DNA of 54,129 nt, taken from contig CAYYKJ010000010.1 in the NCBI GenBank assembly GCA_964441265.1, positions 1 through 54,129 on the forward strand, given 5' to 3'. Position numbers and translations under genes: made by a program. The stretch's first letter is position 1. Every line of letters starts with the position of its first letter. The notes under the pieces are model-generated. The model did not search any database. It saw nothing but the letters and a program-made list of their open reading frames with translations, and was not told the DNA's origin. The DNA comes from JAFGDH01 sp964441265 (lineage in GTDB: Archaea; Aenigmatarchaeota; Aenigmatarchaeia; QMZP01; QMZT01). Positions 25,545 to 36,100 of the stretch are shown piece by piece.

Positions 25545-28037
25545 ATGGTACGTCTGGAAAAGGTAAAGATGCAGGGCTTCAAGTCCTTCAAGCGGCCAGT
25601 CACCATGCCGTTTCCCACCAATTTCGCGGTGGTCACGGGCCCCAACGGATCCGGTAAGTCTAACTTATCAGACTGCATATCCTTCGTGATGGCCAAGGGC
25701 AGCTCAAAGCAGATAAGGGCCAAGAAGGCGGGTGATCTGGTCTTCCACGGCAGCAAGAAGAAGAAGCCGTCCGATTACGCCAAGGTAAAGCTCACTTTCT
25801 CTAACGATAAAGAAACCCTTCCGGTCAAAGAGGAAAAGGTCCACGTGGCCAGGAGGCTCAACAAGGAGGGGATATCCACATACCGGATGAACGGAAAGGT
25901 GACCTCCAGGCAGAAGATACTGGATATCTTCTCCCAGGCCCGGCTGAACCCCGGCGGACACAACATCATAAAGCAGGGGGACGTCACCAGGATAGTGGAG
26001 ATGAACGCGATCCAGAGGAGGAGCATAATAGACGAGATATCCGGCATAAGCGAATACGACGAAAAGAAGGAGAAGGCCATGAAGGAGCTGGAGAGGGTCG
26101 CTGAGAAGGTGAGGGAGGCAGAGATCATACTGGAACAAAAGGAAGGAATAATAGAGAAGATGAAGGAGGACAGGGACGCCGCCATCCGCTACAGGAGCAT
26201 GGAAGAGGAGCTGGAGAACATCAAGGCGGCAATAACATGGAAGGAATATTCCCTGGCCAAGAAGCACATAAACGTCAGCGACGAGGAGATAAAGGAAAAG
26301 AAGCGAGAGGTGGAAAGGATTGGGAAAGAGCTGGACCGGATGGACAGGGAATTCGAGGAAAAGGAGAAGGAGATAGAGGGCATAATGAAGGAAGTCTTCA
26401 AGGTCTCCGACCGGGCCAGGATAACCGAAAAGCTGTCCAAGCTGGAGAACGCCATAGACACCAAGGACAACCTCATCGAATCCAACAGGAGGGAGATGGA
26501 GCGACTCCAGAAAATGATCGAAAACATGAGCATGCTCCAGAAGAAGGTGCCGCCCGGCCTCAAGGAAGTCATGAACATCGAGGGCGTGGAGGGGCTGGTT
26601 TCGGACCTGGTGGAAATCCCCGTCAAATACAGGGTAGCGGCCGACGTAGCCGGAGGGTCGCACATGAGGGATATCGTAGTCGACTCCGTGGACACCGCGG
26701 TCCGGTGCATAAAGCACCTCAAGGAAAACAGGATAGGCAGGGCCAGATTCCTGCCCATGGACAGGATCGATGCGAGGAACAAGCCGCCCCTCCCCCAGGG
26801 GACCTACGGGTGGCTCTCGGAACTCGTCCACCACGAACCGAAATACACCGGAATAATGGAATTCATCTTCGGGAGGACCGCCTGCGTCAACGACATAGAA
26901 AAGGCCAAGGAAATCGCCAAGAAGAACAGGATAAGGATGGTCACCCTGGACGGGGACCTCATAGAGACATCCGGCGCCATGACCGGCGGGTTCTACATGA
27001 AATCCAAAGTCCCTCCGGAGACCAAACAGTATATGAAGGAGAAGGGCCGCCTCCAGGAGCAGAACGAGACCCTCGAGGACGAGATAGCGGAACTTACCAG
27101 ACAGATAAACGCTATAAAGGAGGAATTCAAGCCCGAGAAGGGCGGTGACGATCACGAAAAGCGTATGAAGGAGATCAGAAAGGAAGAGGACAGGATCAGG
27201 GAGAAGAGGAGAAAGGCGTACGACAGGAGGGTGACCATACAGGAAGAGCTCAACTCCATAAAGATAAACAAGGCCAAGCACGAAGCGAATTTCGACAAGC
27301 TGAAGGTGGAATGGGAGGAGCAATCCAAAAACTGGGAGAAGGTGAAGGACAAAGAAATCTGGAAAAAGAAGGGTCTCTCCACCATGAAGGACCGACAGAA
27401 AGAGATACTCACCGAGATGAACATGATGGGTCCGGTGAACATGAAGGCGATAGAGGAGTTCGACGTGCTCAAGGAGGAGTTCGACGAATACATGGAAAGA
27501 GTCAACAGGATAGTGGAGGAAAAGGAAACCATAACCAGCAGCATTTCCAAGATCGAGAGCAAGAAGAGGGAGCTGTTCGAGAGGACCATGAAGGAAATGG
27601 CCAAGCTGTTCAGGGAGATATACTCCGAGCTGACGGGAGGGGAGGCGGAGCTGTCCCTGGAGAGCCCCAGCGACATAAATTCGGGGCTGGTCATATCCGC
27701 CCAGCCGCCCGGAAAGAAGCTCCTTTACATAGATTCGATGTCGGGCGGGGAAAAGGTCCTGACCGCCCTGGCCTTCCTGTTCACCATACAGAGGTACAAG
27801 CCCTCGCCCTTTTACGTAATGGACGAGGTGGATGCCGCCCTGGACAAACCCAACACGAGGAAGGTGGCCGGTCTCATAAAGAAGCACTCCAAGGAGCTCC
27901 AGTTCATAATAATATCCCACAACAACGAAATGATAAACGCAGCCGAGCAGGTTTTCGGGGTCTCCATGGAGGAGGGAGAATCCAAGATAATCGGGATAAA
28001 GCTGCCCGATGGGAAAGGGAATGCAGGTCAAGAATAA
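25545..28037 (+). CDS. smc: Chromosome segregation protein SMC with short coiled coils
   Basis: SMC ATPase for chromosome compaction. The 830 residues contain all parts: Walker A GPNGSGKS (32-39), N-terminal coil (about 155-335), hinge (about 340-485, with GGSHMRDIVVD and MTGGFY), C-terminal coil (about 485-680), signature SGGEK (about 733) and Walker B FYVMDEVDAALD (about 755-766). Usual archaeal and bacterial SMCs have about 1170 aa, so each coil is roughly 150 residues shorter than normal. The frame is intact throughout, so this is not a simple truncation. No ScpA/ScpB gene is in the window. Confidence 0.95.
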   Translation: MVRLEKVKMQGFKSFKRPVTMPFPTNFAVVTGPNGSGKSNLSDCISFVMAKGSSKQIRAKKAGDLVFHGSKKKKPSDYAKVKLTFSNDKETLPVKEEKVHVARRLNKEGISTYRMNGKVTSRQKILDIFSQARLNPGGHNIIKQGDVTRIVEMNAIQRRSIIDEISGISEYDEKKEKAMKELERVAEKVREAEIILEQKEGIIEKMKEDRDAAIRYRSMEEELENIKAAITWKEYSLAKKHINVSDEEIKEKKREVERIGKELDRMDREFEEKEKEIEGIMKEVFKVSDRARITEKLSKLENAIDTKDNLIESNRREMERLQKMIENMSMLQKKVPPGLKEVMNIEGVEGLVSDLVEIPVKYRVAADVAGGSHMRDIVVDSVDTAVRCIKHLKENRIGRARFLPMDRIDARNKPPLPQGTYGWLSELVHHEPKYTGIMEFIFGRTACVNDIEKAKEIAKKNRIRMVTLDGDLIETSGAMTGGFYMKSKVPPETKQYMKEKGRLQEQNETLEDEIAELTRQINAIKEEFKPEKGGDDHEKRMKEIRKEEDRIREKRRKAYDRRVTIQEELNSIKINKAKHEANFDKLKVEWEEQSKNWEKVKDKEIWKKKGLSTMKDRQKEILTEMNMMGPVNMKAIEEFDVLKEEFDEYMERVNRIVEEKETITSSISKIESKKRELFERTMKEMAKLFREIYSELTGGEAELSLESPSDINSGLVISAQPPGKKLLYIDSMSGGEKVLTALAFLFTIQRYKPSPFYVMDEVDAALDKPNTRKVAGLIKKHSKELQFIIISHNNEMINAAEQVFGVSMEEGESKIIGIKLPDGKGNAGQE

Positions 28038-28061
28038 AAAATTTTCATTTCTTTCTATTGT

Positions 28062-28557
28062 ATGGGTTACGTCAACCTTCATCTGGACTCAGGTTATCTT
28101 CTTGACAAAGAGGAACTGATGGAATCGGTACGGAAAAAGACCGGGGAATACGGTGACAGGATCATCCTGACCTACCCGGAAGGTGTTTTGTTCCACAAGC
28201 TGACCCAGGACGAGGTTGAAAATTACGTTATCCCCTCCATGGAAGAGGCGATGGGCCATATACAGGACGGCGCAGTGTTCTTCCCCGCATTCGTGACGGA
28301 GGGTTGCAGATTCCGCAACAGGGGAATGTTCTTCCGGAAGAAAGGAGGGAAATTTGACGCGGACACCGGATACAAAAAGATAAGATATACTCCTTTCGAG
28401 AAGGAAAACGAAAGATCTGAAAAAGGTCATGGAAGAAATGGGGATCATATTCGGGACCAACCATTCCAACTATCCATTGTTTTCTCTCCGCAGAAAAACG
28501 GCCATGAAATCACAGGACAGTCACGCGAGAATCCAGCACATTCTGAATTTTCAATGA
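28062..28557 (+). pseudogene. Hypothetical gene with a single-base frameshift
   Basis: The frame from the ATG at 28062 reads a plausible protein up to YTPFEKENE (about 116 residues). It then gives a Gly/His/Arg-rich tail typical of a wrong frame. Skipping one base near 28410 yields KDLKKVMEEMGIIFGTNHSNYP...IQHILNFQ with a stop at 28557, clearly better protein. The gene is about 165 codons and unknown. It starts 24 nt after smc and could have been cotranscribed with it. Confidence 0.6.
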
Positions 28558-28581
28558 GATAAAGACAGAAACGGGACTATT

Positions 28582-30141
28582 TCAAATCTTGGGCTTCACG
28601 GAGGGAGGCTTGGGAAGGGATCTCCACTTGTGCTTGTCCGATCCCTTTTTGGTCTTGAATCCCATGACGACCGCCACGACTGCAATCACCACAACGACTA
28701 TAACTGCGATTCCTCCCACCAGCATCCAGTCTATCTGCACGGGGGGAGCGGCCTTGCAGACCCCGGAAACGCATCCGTGCTGGCATGTCTCTGTGGTGAC
28801 CCATTCGTTGTTTTGGCATTCCTGCACTTCGTCTCCCGAGCATCTCCTCTCGCCCGGGACAGTGCATTCCGGCTCGATTATCTCCTCAAGAGACTCCGCA
28901 TACACCTCAGTGGAGGTGTCGTCTATCACCGATTGGGCGAGCTCTTTTTCGACAGAGTAGGTGACAGAGAGTTCCTGGTCGGGCAGGACTTCAGGATAAA
29001 CGAAAAGGTATTCCGGATCCGACTCCACCACCTCTATGGATGCTCCCTCTGCTATGACGGTCACGTTTTCCGATGAATTGGCGAACGTCTTGGGAACGGT
29101 ATCATAGACCATGAAATTCCTTATCTTTTTCGCCCCGCCATGGGTGAATTTCAGGGAAAGCGTGGTCTTCCCGCTCCCTGAAGAGAAGTTCTTGCTGAGC
29201 CCCATCTCGGAGGATATTGACTCGGAGAGCCGAAGCATGTTCTCCCTTGCCTGCTCGCTCATGTTGGCCATGCCGAGGACCTTCTGTATGGCGTTCTGGA
29301 GCCTCATGTTGTTCCTGATCCCCACGCCGGGGACGAGACTTATGTTCTTCCTTTCCCTGACTCTTTCCCGCTCCTGCTCTTCCTCATCGCTCGGCCCTAC
29401 AACCGGACCTCCGGAGGGGCTGGTGTCCCCCGATCCGCTCGGCGGGCTGTCTCCGCCCACGGAGTTCACCGTCATGGAAAAGGAATCGGAAGCTGAATCG
29501 GCGTTTGTGGAAGATATGGTGAATGTGACGGTCGGCGTGCCGGGGCTGGAAGCCTTGATCGTACAGGACTGCGCGGCGCTCTGCCCCTCCTCTATCTCAG
29601 ATATGGAGGAGCACCCGGAACTTATGCTCATTCCGGACCCGCTGACACTGGTAGAAACGTCTTTGGCTGTGGTCTCGCCGTTGTTGACCATGTCCAGATT
29701 AACCTCGAAGGTCTCCTCGTCATCGACCTCCGAAACATCGGTTGAGGCGTCCACGGAAAGGGAGGGGGGCAAGACTATGTCGAAGCTGTCGCTCGTCTCC
29801 TGCTGGAGCGTGCAGCCCCCGCTAACCGAAACCGTGATGCTCTGGGCGGCAGCCAGCTGGGAGGCACTGATCGTGGTCCAGGCAATGCTCGTCGCACCTC
29901 CGCCTATGCTCTTCTGGCTATTTTCACCGGAAAGCGAGCAACTGCTGCATCCCGAGAAACTCATGGTGGCCTGCGAGCAGTCCCCGGTCCATCCGGAGGC
30001 CTCCACAGTGAAGGTACTGTCCTTCATGACCTCGTAGTCGTCAGCCCCGGACTGGCTTACAGAAACCGAAATGGCGCATGCATTGCCTATCAGAATGACT
30101 AAAACGAACAAAGTAACCAGGGGTATCATTCTCGCCTTCAT
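28582..30141 (-). CDS. Membrane-anchored surface protein with CARDB-like domain
   Basis: A 519-aa protein with a signal peptide (residues 1-24, MIPLVTLFVLVILIGNACA). Ser/Thr-rich Ig-like domains follow, including a CARDB-like one (about 140-235), then a PSGSGDTSPSGG linker. A region with CTVPGERRCSGDEVQECQNNEW...CQHGCVSGVC holds six close cysteines (about 430-465). A C-terminal helix (about 470-492) is followed by a basic tail. The ATG at 30141 overlaps the upstream gene's stop (ATGA) and has a GGAGATG site. It is translationally coupled to the 2139-aa secreted protein, so they probably act together at the cell surface. Confidence 0.85.
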   Translation of the reverse strand: MKARMIPLVTLFVLVILIGNACAISVSVSQSGADDYEVMKDSTFTVEASGWTGDCSQATMSFSGCSSCSLSGENSQKSIGGGATSIAWTTISASQLAAAQSITVSVSGGCTLQQETSDSFDIVLPPSLSVDASTDVSEVDDEETFEVNLDMVNNGETTAKDVSTSVSGSGMSISSGCSSISEIEEGQSAAQSCTIKASSPGTPTVTFTISSTNADSASDSFSMTVNSVGGDSPPSGSGDTSPSGGPVVGPSDEEEQERERVRERKNISLVPGVGIRNNMRLQNAIQKVLGMANMSEQARENMLRLSESISSEMGLSKNFSSGSGKTTLSLKFTHGGAKKIRNFMVYDTVPKTFANSSENVTVIAEGASIEVVESDPEYLFVYPEVLPDQELSVTYSVEKELAQSVIDDTSTEVYAESLEEIIEPECTVPGERRCSGDEVQECQNNEWVTTETCQHGCVSGVCKAAPPVQIDWMLVGGIAVIVVVVIAVVAVVMGFKTKKGSDKHKWRSLPKPPSVKPKI

Positions 30142-33100
30142 GGTCCCATCTCCTTCTCTCCGATCATGAACCACTCGTCAGTGGTCTCCGTCACGGCTCC
30201 GTTCCCGACCTCCACCACGGCGATGTATTCGGCGCCGATCACCCAAGATCCCACGGGCTCCAGCTTGAGCATGCCGTACCCCTTGCTGTCGGTAACGTTC
30301 TGGGTGTTTATGAGAGTGAAATCAGAGCCTTCAACCAGTTCCTTGTAGGGCACCCCTCCGCCGAACATCTTGAGCTTCTTCAGTGTCAAGTTAGCCCCGG
30401 AAATCGGGTTCTGGGCGAAATCGAAAGCCCTGCCCGTTATGGCGATGGTCTTGGTCTCGTTCAGGTGCCACACGTTCTTCTCGATTATCATCCTGGTGCC
30501 GTTGTAGGCCTTGATGTTCCATTCGGGCCGCTGCTCCCAGTCCATGGAATCGTTCCTGGGACCGAATCTTATGTTGCCGCCCCACATACCCCTGGGAGGG
30601 TTCCCTTCCTGCTCCGGCATTTCAAATCCTTCCCCCTTATAGAAATCATAGTAGGTATACACCTGCCCCTCCTGTATGTTCGAGCTGTTGGCCCACCATG
30701 GCTCGCTTATGCTCATGTCGTTGTCGACGTATATCCTGGTCAAATCATTTTCTCCGTCGCCGAAGTCGTCATAGGCCACGATCATGTAGTTCCCATCACG
30801 GGGTTCACTCCCCCCGATCTCACCGTCCATATCGAGATCCAGCCCGATCGAGGACTCGTTCGCGAATCCGAAGTAGACAGGCGTATTGTCCTGCGGCCTC
30901 ACGTCCATGCCGGGCCTCTCCCCCGGAGGCAGGACGGATGTGAGGTTGGAACCGTCCGCTATCACCAATCCGTCCCACGGAGCGGGCCCCACCCTCGATA
31001 CGTATTCATCGGCAGTGAAATTCTGGCCTATCTGATACGAAGATGCATCGGAGAAGTTCCCGTCGGTATCGAGCCAGACCACCTTGGCGACGTCGTTTAT
31101 CCCCCAGGTCACGGCCTGCGGATAGGAGCAGGTGGTGTTGTTGGCGTAGACCACGTTGTATATGGTTCCCGACCTGTTCATGGACATTATGTTCCAGTTG
31201 GGGGAAGGTCTTCCTCCCCAGTCGTCCATGCGTATCGGCTCTATCTCATCGGGGAAACCGGAAAGTCCTATCGCGCTCCCCCCGCTCATATTGGCCCTGA
31301 GGACGTAAAGCATGTGTGTGTCCTGGCCGAGGGTTATGTTGACCGGGCTTCCTTCGGTATAATTGCTGGTGTTGGTCGTGAAGTTGCAGTCACCCTCGCT
31401 GAGCCACAGGGTGCTCTGGTTGGCGGGGGTCATGTAAGCATAATATTCTCCCTGAAATCTGTCCAGCACATAGGTCTTGTTCCCGCCCTCCGCCCCGGCG
31501 TCGGCCGGATCCTGGAAGCCCGGGCAGCTGGAGTGCATGACCTCATGGTCTATGGTCTCCATCACGCCCTTCATCACGGGCACGCCACTCTGGTTCACTG
31601 TGAACAGGTTCCTTATCTTCACCGGGCTGTCCCAGCCGCCATAAACATCGACTTCCATGGCCGCGAAGTTGGTTATTATCCCGCCGTAACCTGCAGAGGT
31701 GTCTATCAGGAAGTTCCTCACCGTACTCCTCGGCCACAGCCATTCGTTGAGCATCTCCTCCCCGAGGGCATCGTTCTCCGCTTTGAGTTCAAACTCGTAT
31801 CTCCCGGCGCCATACCCCAGTGAGCTCACGTTCACCTCTATCTCTCCCACACCCTCTATGAGGACCGGACCGACCCCCGCAGGTTCGATGGTCGTGCCGG
31901 AGCTGGTCTTGACCTTCATGTGGGGTATGCTGACGTTGGCTGAAATCGGGCTCCCGTCGGGTGATTTGACCACGACGGGTATGGTTATGTTGTCACCGAC
32001 CCTGGAATCCCCGATTTCAGGCCAGTCTCCGGTGGCGTTAGGATCATAGAACATAACCCGATCCGCCCTCGGATCTATGTTCAGAAGTATTAGCTTTTCT
32101 GACCCTGCCCCGAACTGCCTGTTTGCGCGGGTGTCACTCACGTCTATGATCTCCGACATGTTCCATTTCCGGGAAGCGTTCTTGGAATATGCCAGCTTGT
32201 CGTATCCGTTGGAGGAATCGATTATGACGAACATCACCGTGCCGTTCTTGGTCCCGTCGTTGTCCAGGTCCCATCCCGTCTTCTCTTCTGATAATTTGTT
32301 TTCGAAACCGAGTTCGTCCTCCCTCAGCTCCCCGAGCCAGATCTTTCCGCTGGTGCTCAGGGATGCATTTACCATCACGCCGTTCTCCAGTACGTTCTGG
32401 CCCTCGATGGTGACCTTGCTCTTGGCGATGGAGACCACCTTCCAGTTGCCGCCGCTCCCGTCGCTCATGATGCCGCCCACGGAAACCGGGCCGCTCGCCT
32501 TGCCGGCATCGGTGAAGTTGGCGAAGGTGGCGTTCGGATAGAACCAGACGTGGGTGGTGTTGTGGTAAACGTATCCCGGCCTGTCCGAGATGTTCAGGAT
32601 GCACTTCGTCATCTCCGGCTTCTGCTGGCAGTCCGTCTGCATCCACATGTCCCCCACAACGTAGCTGGGGCCGTGGTAGAAAGTCGAATGATTATCATGT
32701 CCGGCGGGAGGTACTATCGTGAGTATGTCCCCTCCCATTTCGTTCCTGGCGCAAATGGCTCCTGCGCGCTTTATCCTTATGTACATGGGATCATTCTGCC
32801 TGAAGGAATTGACCTCCCAGGTGATTCCCGGGTATCCGGAAAGTGTGAATGTGCTCTCGTTGGTGAGGGTCTGGGAATCCGACATGTTGTTCGACATGTT
32901 TATCCACGCATGAGAGCCGTTACCGGCGATGTAGACGAATTTGTCCCCGGGGCAGCCGTCGTCGGGAGCGGAAGCGTACAGCCATCTCCCCCCGTCGTTC
33001 AGATATATGCACATCCTGTCGGCGAAATAATCGACCGAATTGTTCTTCGCCACCGGAAGCGTTATGTTGGTCTGCACCCCTCCTATCTGGTCCGTGCATA

Positions 33101-36100
33101 TGGTGCTTCCGGGTAGCGACTTGCACACGTCATTCTTCTGCATCCAAATCTGGTTGTCGCAGGTGTCCTCCCCGTTCCATGCGTCCAGTGTCTGCTCGGC
33201 GGTGGTCTGATCCCGGGTCCATCCCTCGTATATCTGCGGTACGGAGAATATCAGGTTCTTTATCCCGAACATGAACTCGGAGGTCTGTGTGGAGTTCCCG
33301 TCATCGACCTCCAGCTGGGCGAAGTATTCGCCCGGCGAAAGCCCGCTCAGGAACACGTCGACCTTGCAAAGGTTGCTGCTACCGGTGCAGTTGTTCGTGT
33401 AATTCTTGCCGTATTTGAAGCTTATCGGCCTGTCTTCCTTTTCGGAATACATATTCTTTACCGTTATATTGGTGAGGTTGTGGGGACTGTTATCGAAATT
33501 CAACCCCGTGAAGATGAGAGTGAGATTCTCGGTGTTCGCATAAACCGGGGGCCACTGGAACATCTTGGACATGGGATCGGTCATGTAGTTGATCCTGTAG
33601 GATGACACCGTCATCCTTGCGGTTCCTATATCAGAACCGGCCCTCTCGGTATCCGCGCTGACCGCCAGCTCATAGTTCCCCTCCTTTATCTGGCTAGATG
33701 TGGAAACGTTGATGAGGTATATGGGATATTTTTCGCACCCCTCGTCGAAGCATTCGGTGAGGTTTTCTTCGTACAGGTTCTCCATGCTGCACAGGGTGTC
33801 ATCCACCGGAAGCGGGGGCCACACGCTGGTGTCCTGAATCCCGGCTTTGTTCACGTAAGTGACTTTCAGGGGCATGGGCGGAGAGAACTTGCTGGGAGGC
33901 GAATACGCCGCCACGGCCATGAGCGAGCTCCCGCCCACCGGTATAGTCGTACCTTCCCCTCCCATTCTCGTTATGTTGCCGCTCTGATTCATTACGCTGA
34001 AGATATCCACCCAGAAGTTCCTGATCTCAAAACCGCCCCATCCGTAATAGGTGTTTCCCGTGGACGTGTCGTTCAGGAGTATGTCCAGTCCGTACCACCC
34101 GCTCTGCAGGTTAATGGGGTTTATCTGTACGGTGGCCCCGGAAGTGGAGTTTATCACCACCCCGGGCGTGACGGTGTAATCAGTCCCCTCTTTCATCTCC
34201 TTGAAGAACTGCTCGTTCCTCAGGGAACTGACCGTGGCCACCATCCCCGCGCATCCCGTGCAGGTGGGGGTGGTCCCGGACCCCTTCTGGCTGGCCATGT
34301 CGATGTCCATGATACTGACGGTGAGTGATATGTTCTCCCCTCTCTTGACGAACCAGCTGCCTTCTTCTCCCGCGACGTCAAGGTCGGCCCATATCATGTA
34401 TTTTTTCAACTCGAAGAATATTGTCCCGGTTCCATCCATCATGGTCCCGCTCACGTTGGCCTTGAACCTGAACTCTGCGGTGTAGAAGCCCTCCTCGGGG
34501 GGTGAGGTGAAAACTATCGTGTTGTTGACTATGCTCTCGTTGAGGTCCGACTTGGTGAAGGCCGACATGTCCTTGAAGACGTTCTTCCTCTCAGGCCATT
34601 CCTTCCACATCTCGGTGAACTTGGCATTGATTATGTTTTCGGCGGGAAGGAGCTGGTCGGTGAGCATGTCACGGACCTCCAGCTTGACCCTCATGGTGCT
34701 GTTGGGCGCGAAGAATGAGAATGAACTGCCCTTGAAGTCCACGGTGGATCCCTTGGCGAGAAGCCTCTTTACGCTGAAGGTCTCCGCTGCCCTGAGATCC
34801 CCTATGGTGTCGTTGCTGAAAGAGAGTTCGACCTTGTATTCACCGGTATTCTCTGCCCAGGAGTTGTTTTCCCCCCACATTATGACCACGCACTGGTCTT
34901 TCATCCCGGGTTCGTCCGGCGTTTCACCGCCGAATAGCTGGCTGGCGTACCCGATTGTCACCACGCTGAAATTGTTCTCGCCCAGATTGTACTTCTGGCC
35001 GAGGTCGTTCTTCACAACCACATCGAACTGGGATGCATCGCAGCTGACGCCCACGCAGGAACTTCCGTCAAAACCGCAGGGAGGCCCTCCTGACTTGAGT
35101 CCGGACCCCTTGCTCATGTTAATCATGAAAACGGCGGCAGTTATGTTGGACCCGGGAGCGAAAGCGGTGACCATGGTCCCCTTGCCCCCTCCCTCGTCCA
35201 TGTACTTGGGGTTCAGGGTCATGGGCATCATCTCCACGCTCTTCACGGCCAGCCCCACTTTGACTTTTTCCGTGTACTGGCCCTTGGTACCTTCAATCTC
35301 GATCTTGTATTCTCCCGGCATGGTCAGCCCGCCTCCGGAAACAGAGGTGTAAACCCCGGTCGCGTTCGGCTCCTCGGTCAGGCCCAGACCGAAAGATGTA
35401 CCGTCGGGGAACGTAACGGTTCCGCCGGGATCGGAATCCAACGTCATCAGGTCCCCGTTTGCATCCCTGGCGATCACCCATATCTTGGGCGTCGAGCCCG
35501 GAGCGAATGTGGTCATGGGATTCCCGGAAAGATCGGTTACCTTGCCCCTCAGACTGAAGGTCTCCACCTTGAAGACGTCCACCGGGGTTTCGTTAGCCAC
35601 TATGGTGTATTTGCCCGGGCTGTAATCCGAAAGGTTAACGGAAAGGTTCCCCGTCCCGTTCTCGTTTATCTCAACCAGATTGCTGTCTTTCAGGACCTTG
35701 GATTCGCTGAAAACCGAAACATTGAGAGCGGTGTTCTTCCCGAGGGTCCCGTTTTCGTGTTTGAGCAGGACGAGCATATAGAGCATGTCAGATGAGCTGA
35801 ACATGGGCGAGTCCAGCGGTTCCAGAAGATAGACCGTCTTTCCGGTGGAGGTGTCCATGTCGGCCACTATGAACCGGTGTTCGGAATCTATCTTGAGCAT
35901 ACCGCCAGGCTGCTCGGACGTCTCCATGAAGGGGTAAGTGGCATTGTCTTCGGTGTCGTTGAACAGACGGAAATCGGAATCGTCATCCACGTACAGGGAA
36001 TCGTAAACACCCGGTGCATTCTCGTCCACCGCCACGAAGTGATACACACGGCCGTCACCGGTCAGGTTCAGTATCTTCCCGTGATATAAATAGGGGGTTT

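Noticed and set aside
25704..28082. A 792-residue open frame on the minus strand across smc.
   Set aside because: It is antisense to an intact SMC with all motifs; composition (Leu/His/Tyr-rich, few Lys) is typical of a codon-biased shadow, and it has no promoter or ribosome site.
30465..31823. A 452-residue plus-strand open frame opposite the 2139-aa gene, with many similar ones opposite other long genes.
   Set aside because: High-GC codon bias produces long antisense frames; the minus-strand gene has signal peptide, domain pattern and operon overlap, while the antisense frame has none.
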